Assembly: GCF_015082335.1 (NCBI RefSeq)
Contig: NZ_BLRL01000002.1
Coordinates: forward strand, 348,569 to 412,568
DNA: 64,000 nt
Reading direction: 5' to 3'
Origin: Moritella sp. F3
GTDB lineage: Bacteria > Pseudomonadota > Gammaproteobacteria > Enterobacterales > Moritellaceae
Shown in pieces: positions 1-8,222 of the stretch. The position numbers and the translations under genes were made by a program. Every line of letters starts with the position of its first letter. Positions within the stretch are counted from its first letter, which is position 1. The notes below the pieces were generated by a model. That model was not told the DNA's origin, made no database searches, and saw nothing but the letters and a program-made list of their open reading frames with translations.

Positions 1-350
1 TTTTCGTCAGTATAATAAGCCTTCGCTTCTAGCAATGCTGCTTGTGCTTTACTGTCATCAAGCTGTACTAATAGCTGGCCAGCTTTCACCGTTTGATTAG
101 CCTTGATCTTAATACTATCAACCTTACCTGCTACTTCTGGTGCAACACTGACAAATTGCGTTGACTGTAATTTACCGATTAACGAGATAGATTGTGATAC
201 CTGATGATACTGTACTGTTTCTGTATAAACAGAGACGACACGCTCAGGACCTTTTCCACCTTTCGCGCCTTTGGCCAGAGCTGGAATGGTGTAACTCGAA
301 AAACTCAACATCAGTGCGCTAATGATCGCAAGGGAAGTACGTTTATGCAT
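1..350 (-). CDS. RND efflux membrane-fusion protein, N-terminal part (runs off left edge)
   Basis: Only the first ~116 codons are present; the gene continues past base 1. It starts at ATG 350-348 behind an AAGAGAT ribosome site. A signal peptide (hydrophobic stretch ending near SYTIPALAKG) is followed by a Gly/Lys-rich linker and then a biotinyl-lipoyl-like segment with the motifs SVAPEVAGKVDSI and VKAGQLLVQLDD. These are typical of HlyD/AcrA-type periplasmic adaptors that connect an inner-membrane RND pump to an outer-membrane channel. The pump gene would be expected beyond the left edge. The substrate cannot be told. Confidence 0.8.
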   Translation of the reverse strand, partial: MHKRTSLAIISALMLSFSSYTIPALAKGAKGGKGPERVVSVYTETVQYHQVSQSISLIGKLQSTQFVSVAPEVAGKVDSIKIKANQTVKAGQLLVQLDDSKAQAALLEAKAYYTDE

Positions 351-627
351 TATATCTCTTCTATAAAAATGAGCGTGTCTTGCTATCATCCGTGAGTAGC
401 GAGCCTAAAAATTTGATAGCTTATAATACCGCAAAAGGTACAAGGAAATATGGAGAAAATGTGGAGATTAGGGTCAACTAGTGTAAATTTTGTCAGGATC
501 AAGAAGATATAATAAAAACTATTATTTAATCGCTAAAAAACGCGAGTCAGTATTGATGCTCCCGTCAATACCAACCAGCCTATTTGTGTAATTTATTCGT
601 ACTATTTATTCAATGTGTTAACTCATT

Positions 628-1695
628 TTATTGGTTTATTCTGTACTGCGCCATTACACCATTTTGTTGTTTAAACTGAGCGGTCATATCACCCACATTG
701 CTTTGCTCATCCGCTTTGAGCGTATAGTTTTTGCCATCATTGAGTTTATTAAAATCAACCTTAAACTGAGTGTACACATCCCCATACTGATAACGCATAT
801 TCAGCTCTCTCTGTTCTAAATTATAAGTCAGGATGTATTGAGTTGCATAACCCGTCATCTTACCGTTCACGATACGGTTAGCAGCGTCGAGTGGAACTTT
901 ATACGTTGAGCTATCAAGTTTAGCTAAACCATTAATCAAACTACTTGGCTCTTGCAACTGGGCTAGCATGTATTTATTCCATACAAAGCGCTCTGCTGGC
1001 CCTACGTTGCCATCGAGTGGATACTCACTTGAGAATTGCGATTGCTGTGTTGGTTTTTTCGCCTCCCAATTTGCTAAGTGCTCATGAAACTCTGGACTAT
1101 TTGTCATTACGTCATATTGCGCGCCATGATAGATTTTCCATTGACCATCAATAAACTCTAAAATCGCCGAGTCACCACTGGCATCTTGCAATGAATAATG
1201 GCCTTTTAACTTAGCGCCATCATGTGAAAACAACTGAAGCTGAATATCTTCAATTCCCACTAACGCTGCTTTAACGCTGCTAAAGTTATCTAAAAAATAC
1301 GGAATAACGCGCGAATTTTCTAATTGCACTTTATCGGCATTATACTCGCCACTACTTTCTTCCCCCAAATATAAGGCGTTCGCAGCTAAGCCTGCTTCAT
1401 TAAAACCATCAATACCCGCTTTACCGTAAAACGTCGTCAAAATTGAAGCGTACTTGGATGTCCATGTCATGACTTTGTCTCCAGATTCTGCACCTCGGTA
1501 ACTAATACCTTTTGCGCGCACATCAATTGTCGGGTGTGTTTCAACCATCCAGTCCATTGTTCGAGACACAAATACCCCGTGATCTTGAGTATCCCAAATC
1601 AAACGAGAACAAGCTTGCACCGCAGAGATCGCGGATGTGAATAGTGCTGCGCCAACTGCAATTTTGACTAATGATTTTTTTGCTAATAAAGTCAT
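628..1695 (-). CDS. Secreted choloylglycine hydrolase-family (Ntn) amidase
   Basis: Linear-amide C-N hydrolase of the bile-salt hydrolase / penicillin V acylase family. The start at ATG 1695 is chosen over an upstream in-frame codon because AAGGTAGG lies just before it and a clean signal peptide follows. The predicted cut at AVQA/CSRL exposes the catalytic N-terminal Cys. Other family residues are visible: Arg and Asp in SRTMDW, Asn in AANALYL, Asn in VMTNSP and Arg in PAERFVW. The protein acts in the periplasm or outside the cell on an amide bond; the substrate is unknown (acyl-homoserine lactones, beta-lactams and conjugated bile acids are all known for the family). It is divergent from a LysR gene that may control it. 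Confidence 0.85.
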   Translation of the reverse strand: MTLLAKKSLVKIAVGAALFTSAISAVQACSRLIWDTQDHGVFVSRTMDWMVETHPTIDVRAKGISYRGAESGDKVMTWTSKYASILTTFYGKAGIDGFNEAGLAANALYLGEESSGEYNADKVQLENSRVIPYFLDNFSSVKAALVGIEDIQLQLFSHDGAKLKGHYSLQDASGDSAILEFIDGQWKIYHGAQYDVMTNSPEFHEHLANWEAKKPTQQSQFSSEYPLDGNVGPAERFVWNKYMLAQLQEPSSLINGLAKLDSSTYKVPLDAANRIVNGKMTGYATQYILTYNLEQRELNMRYQYGDVYTQFKVDFNKLNDGKNYTLKADEQSNVGDMTAQFKQQNGVMAQYRINQ

Positions 1696-1851
1696 GCTTA
1701 ACCTACCTTGTAAGATGTTATCCCGGCAATGGAATTTTTTTAATTGTGATTGTTTACATTCCCTATAATAACGGTTTAATCTCACAGGTAACCTCAGCTA
1801 TGTTGGGTATAACCAAACAAAAAAAGTAACCAGACAACAAGGGACATAATA

Positions 1852-2754
1852 ATGCTTAGATTTAGTTTCGAACAGCTAGCGTCATTCGTCGCCGTTGCTG
1901 AAAAAGGTTCCTTTAGCAAAGCGGCGCAATCGCTCGGTAAAGACCGCTCAACCTTACACCAGCACGTTGGTAACTTAGAGATTGATTTAGGCATTACCTT
2001 ATTCGATCGCAGCGGTAAATTCCCTAAAATTACATTTGAAGGTAATAGCTTATTAACGCAAGCTCGGCATATTCTTTATCACGCGCAAGTATTACAAAAC
2101 AGTGGTGATAGCTTGGCGGAAGGGTTAGAGGAAAGCCTAACCATTTATCATGATATTTCATTGCCTATTTCGGTGATAGCTAAGGTGCAACGAGCGGTCC
2201 AGCAGCAATACCCACAAACCCAGCTACATTGGATACACCGTGGCCGTAAAGATTCAATGAATGCACTCGCAGAAAAACAAGCTGATATTGCCATAGTCTT
2301 GAGTAAGGGTTCAGGCGTGTTACCAAGCAAAGGGCTTACTTTTACTAACCTTGGTTATTTGCCATTTTCTTTCTTTGCTCATAAAGATTGTGCCCTAGCA
2401 CTGCAAACAAGTTGTAATTTAGAAGATTTAGAAAAACAGCAGCAATACACGGCAGAGAATTACCGAGAAGTCGAGTTAAGCAACAACACCAAAATATCAG
2501 GACGCAATGCGACTATCAGTAATATGGACATCATTCTGTCATTACTAAAACAAGGTGGCTGGGCTTTTTTACCTAACCACTTCGTTAGTTCATCGTCTTA
2601 TGCCAATGAGATATGTAAGCTTAATATTAATTTTATGACCAATGATGGCCGCTGGAGTTTGATTTTACTCACTCGTAACCACCAAAGCACCGGTAAAGTA
2701 CAGCGCTATGCAATTGAACAGTTTAAAACCGCGTTTAAAAAGATCACCCAATAG
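1852..2754 (+). CDS. LysR-family transcriptional regulator
   Basis: 300 residues, the normal length for the family. The N-terminal winged helix-turn-helix is clear (residues ~4-62, AEKGSFSKAAQSLGKDRSTL) and a substrate-binding-like effector domain follows, less well conserved than usual. AGGGA precedes the ATG. It is divergent from the secreted Ntn amidase across a 156-bp gap, the usual arrangement for a LysR protein and its target. The PrnB-like gene 99 bp downstream on the same strand is another possible target. Confidence 0.85.
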   Translation: MLRFSFEQLASFVAVAEKGSFSKAAQSLGKDRSTLHQHVGNLEIDLGITLFDRSGKFPKITFEGNSLLTQARHILYHAQVLQNSGDSLAEGLEESLTIYHDISLPISVIAKVQRAVQQQYPQTQLHWIHRGRKDSMNALAEKQADIAIVLSKGSGVLPSKGLTFTNLGYLPFSFFAHKDCALALQTSCNLEDLEKQQQYTAENYREVELSNNTKISGRNATISNMDIILSLLKQGGWAFLPNHFVSSSSYANEICKLNINFMTNDGRWSLILLTRNHQSTGKVQRYAIEQFKTAFKKITQ

Positions 2755-2853
2755 GCCACTTTTTATGTGACAGGTTCTTACTCGATAGAATAGTTATATA
2801 AATTACCTAATGCGTTAATATTCAAGCGAATATTCACACATAAAGGTAATAAA

Positions 2854-4032
2854 ATGAAAAACAGTAATAACGCGACCCAGGTATTTGATCAATGGATTAG
2901 AGGTTCTTTTGTTCATATCAATACCGAACTAGAAAGCCTCTATTGGCAACAAGAAGACAGAGATAATGTCGAGGGGATTGGCGAGGGGTTGAAACGTCAA
3001 CTTGAATCAGAGGGACGCGCACTCATTAAAGTCTTACTTGCTGAAGGGAATACCAGCCAAAATTTTGATAACGCCTTTAATTTACTCGGCAGTGTCGGAT
3101 TATACATGGCCGCATGTCGCCGTCATGAATTAACAGAACCCTCACGAGAAACCCGTTCCCCCCTTATCGAAGCATCTGCTCTTGCCATGCACATAGGCCC
3201 AACAATTGGCATGGCACCACGCTTTTCTACAGCTCATTTAACCACCCATAATGTCGCTGAAAATGGCATCTATAAACGCTTTACCACTCTGCATGATGAA
3301 AGCTTATTTGTCGATTACAATACCCGTAGTATTTTGGCCTTTAAACGCGCCGCAGAAGCACTAGCAAAAATACATGTCATGGGTGTCTCCCACCCACTTT
3401 GTTATGACTTATTACTGGCGGCCAAACAAGGACTGAATGAGGTGATTGAATCAAACGCCATCTTATTCAGTGAACTCGATACCGATCGTTTCTTCCATTG
3501 TGTCCGACCTTATTACAAACCTTATCGTGTCGGCACACAGATTTACCGTGGCGCGAATGCCGGTGATTTTGCTGGGATTAATATCGTCGATATGTTACTT
3601 GGCTTATGCCGCGCTAATGAACCCTTCTACTCACAAATGCTGGTTGATAAATTCACTTACATGATGCCTGAAGACCAGCGGCTATTACGGGATTGCATGC
3701 AGGGTTCAAATCTCATGGATGACTTCCTGAGCCAAACTAAATATAACAACCAAGCTTGGTATCAACGAAATTTAACCGTGTTTTTAGAGGTCTGTAAATT
3801 ACACGGCGACACTGCCATTCAACACCATGATCAGCTGGTGAATAAATATATCGCCCAACCAGCCAGCAAGGTGCAATCCCAGCATATGGACAAATTAACG
3901 GCCAGTGGTCCGCCATTACACGTACTACTACGCTCATTAGAAAAGCTTCGAGATCTTCGTGCTGCTAATCCGCGAGATGATATCGCTACCCGCTATCACG
4001 ACATCCTCACACTACAGGCGTCATTAAATTAG
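2854..4032 (+). CDS. PrnB-family (DUF1864) haem dioxygenase-like protein
   Basis: 392 residues resembling the PrnB / DUF1864 branch of the indoleamine and tryptophan 2,3-dioxygenase superfamily. PrnB rearranges 7-chlorotryptophan in pyrrolnitrin synthesis. Recognisable stretches are LGSVGLYMAACRRHEL (~82-97), ALAMHIGPTIGMAPRFSTAH (~110-129) and the family signature RPYYKPYRVGTQIYRGANAG (~218-237) followed by GINIVDMLLGLC. AAAGG precedes the ATG. No halogenase or other pyrrolnitrin genes are nearby, so pyrrolnitrin is unlikely. The next gene, 45 bp on, encodes a kynureninase-like PLP enzyme, suggesting a two-step conversion of tryptophan or a related indole. The substrate is inference. Confidence 0.75.
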   Translation: MKNSNNATQVFDQWIRGSFVHINTELESLYWQQEDRDNVEGIGEGLKRQLESEGRALIKVLLAEGNTSQNFDNAFNLLGSVGLYMAACRRHELTEPSRETRSPLIEASALAMHIGPTIGMAPRFSTAHLTTHNVAENGIYKRFTTLHDESLFVDYNTRSILAFKRAAEALAKIHVMGVSHPLCYDLLLAAKQGLNEVIESNAILFSELDTDRFFHCVRPYYKPYRVGTQIYRGANAGDFAGINIVDMLLGLCRANEPFYSQMLVDKFTYMMPEDQRLLRDCMQGSNLMDDFLSQTKYNNQAWYQRNLTVFLEVCKLHGDTAIQHHDQLVNKYIAQPASKVQSQHMDKLTASGPPLHVLLRSLEKLRDLRAANPRDDIATRYHDILTLQASLN

Positions 4033-4077
4033 GCCTTGCGCCATTACCTTATCACCCGATTACACAAAGGATCTCTT

Positions 4078-5187
4078 ATGTATAAATATGATTTTTTACT
4101 CAAAGATAATATCTACCTTTTAAACCACTCTGTTGGCCGCCCCCTTAAAACCACCGAACAGCAGTTCAAAAGCCATTTTCTCGATCATTGGCAGGATTCA
4201 AACAGTGAACCTTGGCCGCAATGGCTGAATGCGATCACGCGTTATCAAATTGCCTTGAGTAAACTCTTTAATGACGACGCTGATAATTTCTGCCCGCAAG
4301 TTAATTTATCCAGCGCGCTCAGCAAAGTGTTAATGTCGGTTGCACGTTTACAGCAACCGCATACCCAGATATTAATGAGTGAAAGTGATTTTCCGAGTAT
4401 GGGGTTTGTGATGCAACGGGCACTCGCAGATACCGCAACAATCACCTTTATTCCCAATAACCTAGATATCACCGACCCTCACGTTTGGGCTGAGTATCTG
4501 CATGATCGTATTGACCTGGTTTTTATAAGTCATGCTTATTCTAATACCGGTCAGCAAGCACCGCTCGATGACATACTTCCCCTTGTGCGACAACATCAAG
4601 CATTGTCAATTGTCGACGTTGCCCAATCAGCAGGTATTATACCGTTAGACTTAAAGACAACACGACCAGACTTCATGATCGGTTCATGTGTAAAATGGTT
4701 ATGTGGTGGGCCTGGGAGCAGTTATTTATGGGTTAACCCAACGCAACTTGCATATTGCTTACCTAAAGATGTAGGTTGGTTTTCACATCAGCAGCCATTT
4801 GAGTTTAACATTCATCACTTTAAAGCTCACCAAGGGGCATTGCGATTTTGGGGTGGAACCCCCTCTATCATGCCTTATGTAATATCAGCAAATAGCATTG
4901 AATATTTTACCCGAATAGGGATTGATAAATTACGCCAACATAACCAAACATTACTAACCATGCTGGCCGATGCCTTTCCATCCGCACTGGTTTCACCAGC
5001 GCGAGAAACTCAGCGTAATGGCACCGCAATTTTACATTTCGGCTCACAACAAGAGTCGGTATTGTCAGCGTTAATAGCACATAACATTAGCGTCGATAAC
5101 CGCCAACAAGGTATGCGAATATCACCGCATATCTATAATGATGAAGCCGAAATACAGCAACTTATTGATCTGATCAAGTCTGTATAA
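4078..5187 (+). CDS. Class V aminotransferase / kynureninase-like PLP enzyme
   Basis: 369-residue fold-type I PLP enzyme. The PLP Lys is K206 in GSCVKWLCGGPG; D180 in IVDVAQSAG would contact the pyridine nitrogen, and SHAYSNTGQ (~151-159) and FWGGTPSI are class V hallmarks. The start at ATG 4078 is preferred over an upstream in-frame TTG because AAAGGATCT precedes it. Relatives include kynureninase, isopenicillin-N epimerase and PvdN. It is probably co-transcribed with the PrnB-like gene 45 bp upstream, so it may act on that enzyme's product. No formamidase gene is visible next to it. Confidence 0.78.
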   Translation: MYKYDFLLKDNIYLLNHSVGRPLKTTEQQFKSHFLDHWQDSNSEPWPQWLNAITRYQIALSKLFNDDADNFCPQVNLSSALSKVLMSVARLQQPHTQILMSESDFPSMGFVMQRALADTATITFIPNNLDITDPHVWAEYLHDRIDLVFISHAYSNTGQQAPLDDILPLVRQHQALSIVDVAQSAGIIPLDLKTTRPDFMIGSCVKWLCGGPGSSYLWVNPTQLAYCLPKDVGWFSHQQPFEFNIHHFKAHQGALRFWGGTPSIMPYVISANSIEYFTRIGIDKLRQHNQTLLTMLADAFPSALVSPARETQRNGTAILHFGSQQESVLSALIAHNISVDNRQQGMRISPHIYNDEAEIQQLIDLIKSV

Positions 5188-5216
5188 GCTTGAGCAGATA
5201 AGCTAATCTACGGGTA

Positions 5217-5792
5217 CTAACAAGCCTCTGTCGGTGACAAGACATGAGGCTTATTCATCACAAACTGCTGGGCAATACGTAAGTAGTGCGCTAAACCGGG
5301 ATGTTCTAACACTAAATCTTTACCTAAGTCATCAAACAAGCGTACTTGTAGCGCGTCTTTATAAAATGGGCGTTGTTCAAATTCAGCAATTTCTTGCGCA
5401 TTCATTTGCCCACCTTGTACTGCGAGGCTATCTTGCGATGCTTTACTCAATTGCCCATGGTATTTAGGTTTAACAGCGCACAAATAACGCTTTGCTTGCA
5501 CATGCAATGCAATACCATCAATAATTTGCTTGGGGAAATACGGCGCCAGAAACTTGGCTCCCACATCTTCATGATAACCATCAATACCGTGCTCGGCGAT
5601 ATCTTCAGGCAGCTCCAAAATTAAATGCCCAAAGTCATGCAATAAAGCTGCGGTGATGATCGCATCACTACTGTTTTTTTGCTCGGCGTAATAGGCTGAC
5701 TGTAGCATGTGCTCACCCATAGAGATATTTTCACCATAAGCAACATGACCATTTTCTTCAAATTGCTGTTTAATAAACTCAATAATATCCAT
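5217..5792 (-). CDS. tmpB: HD-domain mixed-valent di-iron phosphonate oxygenase, TmpB/PhnZ-like
   Basis: 191-residue HD protein. The metal ligands follow the PhnZ pattern: H28, H52-D53 (LLHDFGH), H74, H97 and an Asp in LFDDLGK. The family (PhnZ, TmpB) uses O2 to cleave the C-P bond of a 1-hydroxyphosphonate, releasing phosphate and an acid. The start codon overlaps the tmpA stop by one base (TAATG), so the two are translationally coupled. Pairing with a gamma-butyrobetaine dioxygenase-like partner points to TmpB, which acts on hydroxylated 2-(trimethylammonio)ethylphosphonate, rather than PhnZ, which is paired with a phytanoyl-type dioxygenase. The substrate is inferred from the partner. Confidence 0.82.
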   Translation of the reverse strand: MDIIEFIKQQFEENGHVAYGENISMGEHMLQSAYYAEQKNSSDAIITAALLHDFGHLILELPEDIAEHGIDGYHEDVGAKFLAPYFPKQIIDGIALHVQAKRYLCAVKPKYHGQLSKASQDSLAVQGGQMNAQEIAEFEQRPFYKDALQVRLFDDLGKDLVLEHPGLAHYLRIAQQFVMNKPHVLSPTEAC

Positions 5793-6925
5793 TATTTAGT
5801 CTCCATATGAGGCTGTGATTTAAGCGTATCTAAATTAGTTTCGAGTACGGCTAACGTGCTCTTTAATGAATCAATATCTGCATAACAGCCTTGCAGATGA
5901 CGCGCACCTTCAGCTGCGACTTCACGGCCATGTAAAATACGCTCGTTATTAAAGATCATCAATTCACCCGGCTTTAAAGTGCACAAGAATTTACATTCTT
6001 CACTGTGTAAAATACGGCTGAAATTTTGATATGCTTGATAAAATGCCGTCATTTCTGCAAACGGTAATTTAATTGCTTGAATAGAACGGTTATTTAAACG
6101 GATACGCTCAAGAGCGCCGTTATTATTCAACTCGATGAGGTAACCCGTATGTTCAAGATGAGTATCTGCATTCTTAAAACGGTACGTTACTGGCGTCAAG
6201 GTTAATAGCTCATACTGCTGTGGAAAACGTTGCTGTAATAGTTGCGCAGCATAAAAACCATCGGTTAATGCGGTTATACCACCTTGTTCAGCACTGACTA
6301 AACAATGTAATAACTGTAATGTCGGGACGGGATGACGATAAGCATTGTCGGTATGTAAGCTTAATGGTTTTGGGGTGTAAGCTAAATTAACCGGGTTTTC
6401 TTCCGAAATCACTTCAAAGTGGCTGCCGTAATTGGTATCACGTACAAAGCCAAATTGCTCGACAATCTTAAATAACTGCTTATCAACATTAGGTACATCG
6501 TGTAAAAATGCCAAACCGCATTGCTTCACAGCAGCTAACCAATTTCGTTTCACTTCTTTACTGCTTAGCACTTCAGGATACTGAAAGGTAATGGCTGACG
6601 CATCTAGCAGCCCATCCCACAGTACTTGTTGATCGAGTACTCTTGTATTAATGGCGTCTTGCTCAGCAAAGTGCATGCTGCCGAGAAAATCTGAACTGTA
6701 ACGACTTTGGTGACCATCTTGCCAAGTGATCACTAAATCATCTCCTTCAATCGCCACAATTTCTGGCTGAATGGTTAAATCTAAATCAAGGATCTCTTGT
6801 AAGCGCTGACCTGATACGTGCAAGCATTCGCTGCAACGGCAATTGTCTTTCAACCAAAAATAATGAAATGACTGCTTATTATAAACAAGATGGGAGGCGT
6901 GTAATGTAAACATAGACATAGACAA
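5792..6925 (-). CDS. tmpA: Fe(II)/2-oxoglutarate dioxygenase, TmpA-like (gamma-butyrobetaine hydroxylase family)
   Basis: 377 residues. The N-terminal Zn-binding domain (DUF971-like) has the Cys cluster C29-x-C31-x2-C34, then a TauD/TfdA-type fold. Iron ligands are H191-x-D193 (LSLHTDNAY) and H332 (ERILHGREV); the Arg after H332 or R342 could hold 2-oxoglutarate. TmpA hydroxylates C1 of a quaternary-amine phosphonate, feeding TmpB. The coupled HD oxygenase and the phosphonate-type binding protein upstream favour TmpA over true gamma-butyrobetaine hydroxylase of carnitine synthesis. Three in-frame ATGs occur at the start, so the exact initiator may be a few codons in. Confidence 0.82.
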   Translation of the reverse strand: MSMSMFTLHASHLVYNKQSFHYFWLKDNCRCSECLHVSGQRLQEILDLDLTIQPEIVAIEGDDLVITWQDGHQSRYSSDFLGSMHFAEQDAINTRVLDQQVLWDGLLDASAITFQYPEVLSSKEVKRNWLAAVKQCGLAFLHDVPNVDKQLFKIVEQFGFVRDTNYGSHFEVISEENPVNLAYTPKPLSLHTDNAYRHPVPTLQLLHCLVSAEQGGITALTDGFYAAQLLQQRFPQQYELLTLTPVTYRFKNADTHLEHTGYLIELNNNGALERIRLNNRSIQAIKLPFAEMTAFYQAYQNFSRILHSEECKFLCTLKPGELMIFNNERILHGREVAAEGARHLQGCYADIDSLKSTLAVLETNLDTLKSQPHMETK

Positions 6926-7057
6926 GTCCTGATATTAAAAAAGACTAATGCAGCAAGGTCATCATAATCCCTTACTGCACTAGCATAACTCAAAGGGTGT
7001 ATTCATTATTGTGATACAGAGTCGCAACGACCGTGTCGCAATAAATAGTATGCTAAA

Positions 7058-8068
7058 TTAACCTTTTGACTCTGACTTACTGTTAAACTTATCAGACCAT
7101 TTAGTTAATACAGCGCTACGATCATTGGCCATTTTACCAAAATCCATATCCACGATTGCATCTTCTACATTGGGATAATTAGCCACAGCACCACTTACAT
7201 CTTTATGCCCAACAACCGGATAAATGGTGTTGTACATTTTGTTCGCATCTAATGATAAAGACCAATCAATCAACTGCTTAGCCGCCGCTGAATTGTTATT
7301 TACGAGACCAACCGACTCCGTATCCCAACCAATCCCCTTAGGTAAGATAAGATCAATCGGTGCACCTTTTGATTTCAATTTAGAGCCACGGATAGCCACA
7401 GAAATACCAATAACCGTTTCCCCCATCGCAGACTGTACGCAAGGTTTAGAACCAGAGTGAGTGTAATGGGCAATATTTTTATCCAGTTTATCCATATACG
7501 CCCAACCTTGTTGCTCCCCCATACCTTGGAGCCACGCTGTTACCTGGATATAACCAGTACCAGATGAACCCGGATTAGGCATCACAATGTGACCTTTATA
7601 GACTGGATCTAATAGATCTTCCCAAGTTTTAGGTTTTGGCAAGCCAAGCTGCTTCGCAACGATAGTATTGAAACAAACAGTATTGAAAAACGCGTCATTA
7701 CCAAACCAGGCTTTGTTGTCTTCAGGATCAACCATGCTCGCTTTAATACCATCAAGATTAGCAGGCGTATAAGGCTTCACAATACCACTATCTTTAAGTA
7801 ATGCTAATGATGAACCAGCTAGTCCCCACACCACATCCGCTTTCGCATTCTTACCTTCAGCTAATAACTTTGCCGTCATGACACCCGTAGAATCACGCAC
7901 CCATTTAATATCAATATCAGGATGGCTTTCTTCAAAGGTATTTTTGAATAACGCTAACAGGTCAGTTTCAAAAGAGGTATAAACGATCAGTTCTTCTTTC
8001 GCAAATGCGTTAGAAGATACGCCAAGGATAACGGCAGTCGCAAGTAATGACTGTTTAACAATGTGCAT
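7058..8068 (-). CDS. 2-aminoethylphosphonate-type ABC transporter periplasmic binding protein
   Basis: Iron-III / FbpA-like type 2 binding protein closely resembling the putative 2-aminoethylphosphonate transporter binding proteins (PhnS2 type). It has a signal peptide ending SSNAFA/KEEL, then IVYTSFETDLL, WVRDSTGVMTAKLLAEG and MPNPGSSGTGYIQ. The start at ATG 8068 is preferred to one three codons upstream because AGGG is properly spaced only from the second ATG. It lies 132 bp upstream of tmpA on the same strand, so it probably feeds the pathway. No permease or ATPase gene is next to it, so its transporter must be encoded elsewhere. Confidence 0.82.
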   Translation of the reverse strand: MHIVKQSLLATAVILGVSSNAFAKEELIVYTSFETDLLALFKNTFEESHPDIDIKWVRDSTGVMTAKLLAEGKNAKADVVWGLAGSSLALLKDSGIVKPYTPANLDGIKASMVDPEDNKAWFGNDAFFNTVCFNTIVAKQLGLPKPKTWEDLLDPVYKGHIVMPNPGSSGTGYIQVTAWLQGMGEQQGWAYMDKLDKNIAHYTHSGSKPCVQSAMGETVIGISVAIRGSKLKSKGAPIDLILPKGIGWDTESVGLVNNNSAAAKQLIDWSLSLDANKMYNTIYPVVGHKDVSGAVANYPNVEDAIVDMDFGKMANDRSAVLTKWSDKFNSKSESKG

Positions 8069-8177
8069 CAATAACATCCCTATTGATAGATTAAGTGATA
8101 AGTTAATCGATAACTATCTAAACATTAAATAGTGTATTCATGGTGCACATTCTAGAGGGGATATATGACAGTTTTAT

Positions 8178-8213
8178 GCTGTTAATATTTCGATCATGTG
8201 AAATATTAACAGC
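8178..8213 (-). terminator. 14-bp perfect hairpin, probable terminator
   Basis: Two perfect 14-base arms (GCTGTTAATATTTC and its complement) flank an 8-base loop, between the end of the chemoreceptor gene and the phosphonate binding-protein gene. There is no good T-run, so termination strength is uncertain. Its location just after a minus-strand gene makes a terminator the simplest reading. Confidence 0.55.
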
Positions 8214-8222
8214 AGATGGCTA

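Noticed and set aside
945-1154. Plus-strand ORF inside the Ntn amidase gene
   Set aside because: It is fully contained in a gene with strong motifs on the other strand, with no ribosome site or recognisable product.
2854-4032. Pyrrolnitrin biosynthesis
   Set aside because: Only a PrnB-like gene is present; no halogenase (PrnA, PrnC) or PrnD is near, and the next gene is a PLP enzyme foreign to that pathway.
5792-6925. Gamma-butyrobetaine hydroxylase of carnitine synthesis
   Set aside because: The family fits, but the coupled HD oxygenase and the phosphonate binding protein point to TmpA.
8178-8213. Stem with TATTTC and GAAATA arms near the phosphonate operon, resembling the ArsR operator
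   Set aside because: The spacer is 8 bp, not 10, and the arms extend differently (GCTGTTAATATTTC). It lies just after the chemoreceptor gene, so a terminator is more likely.
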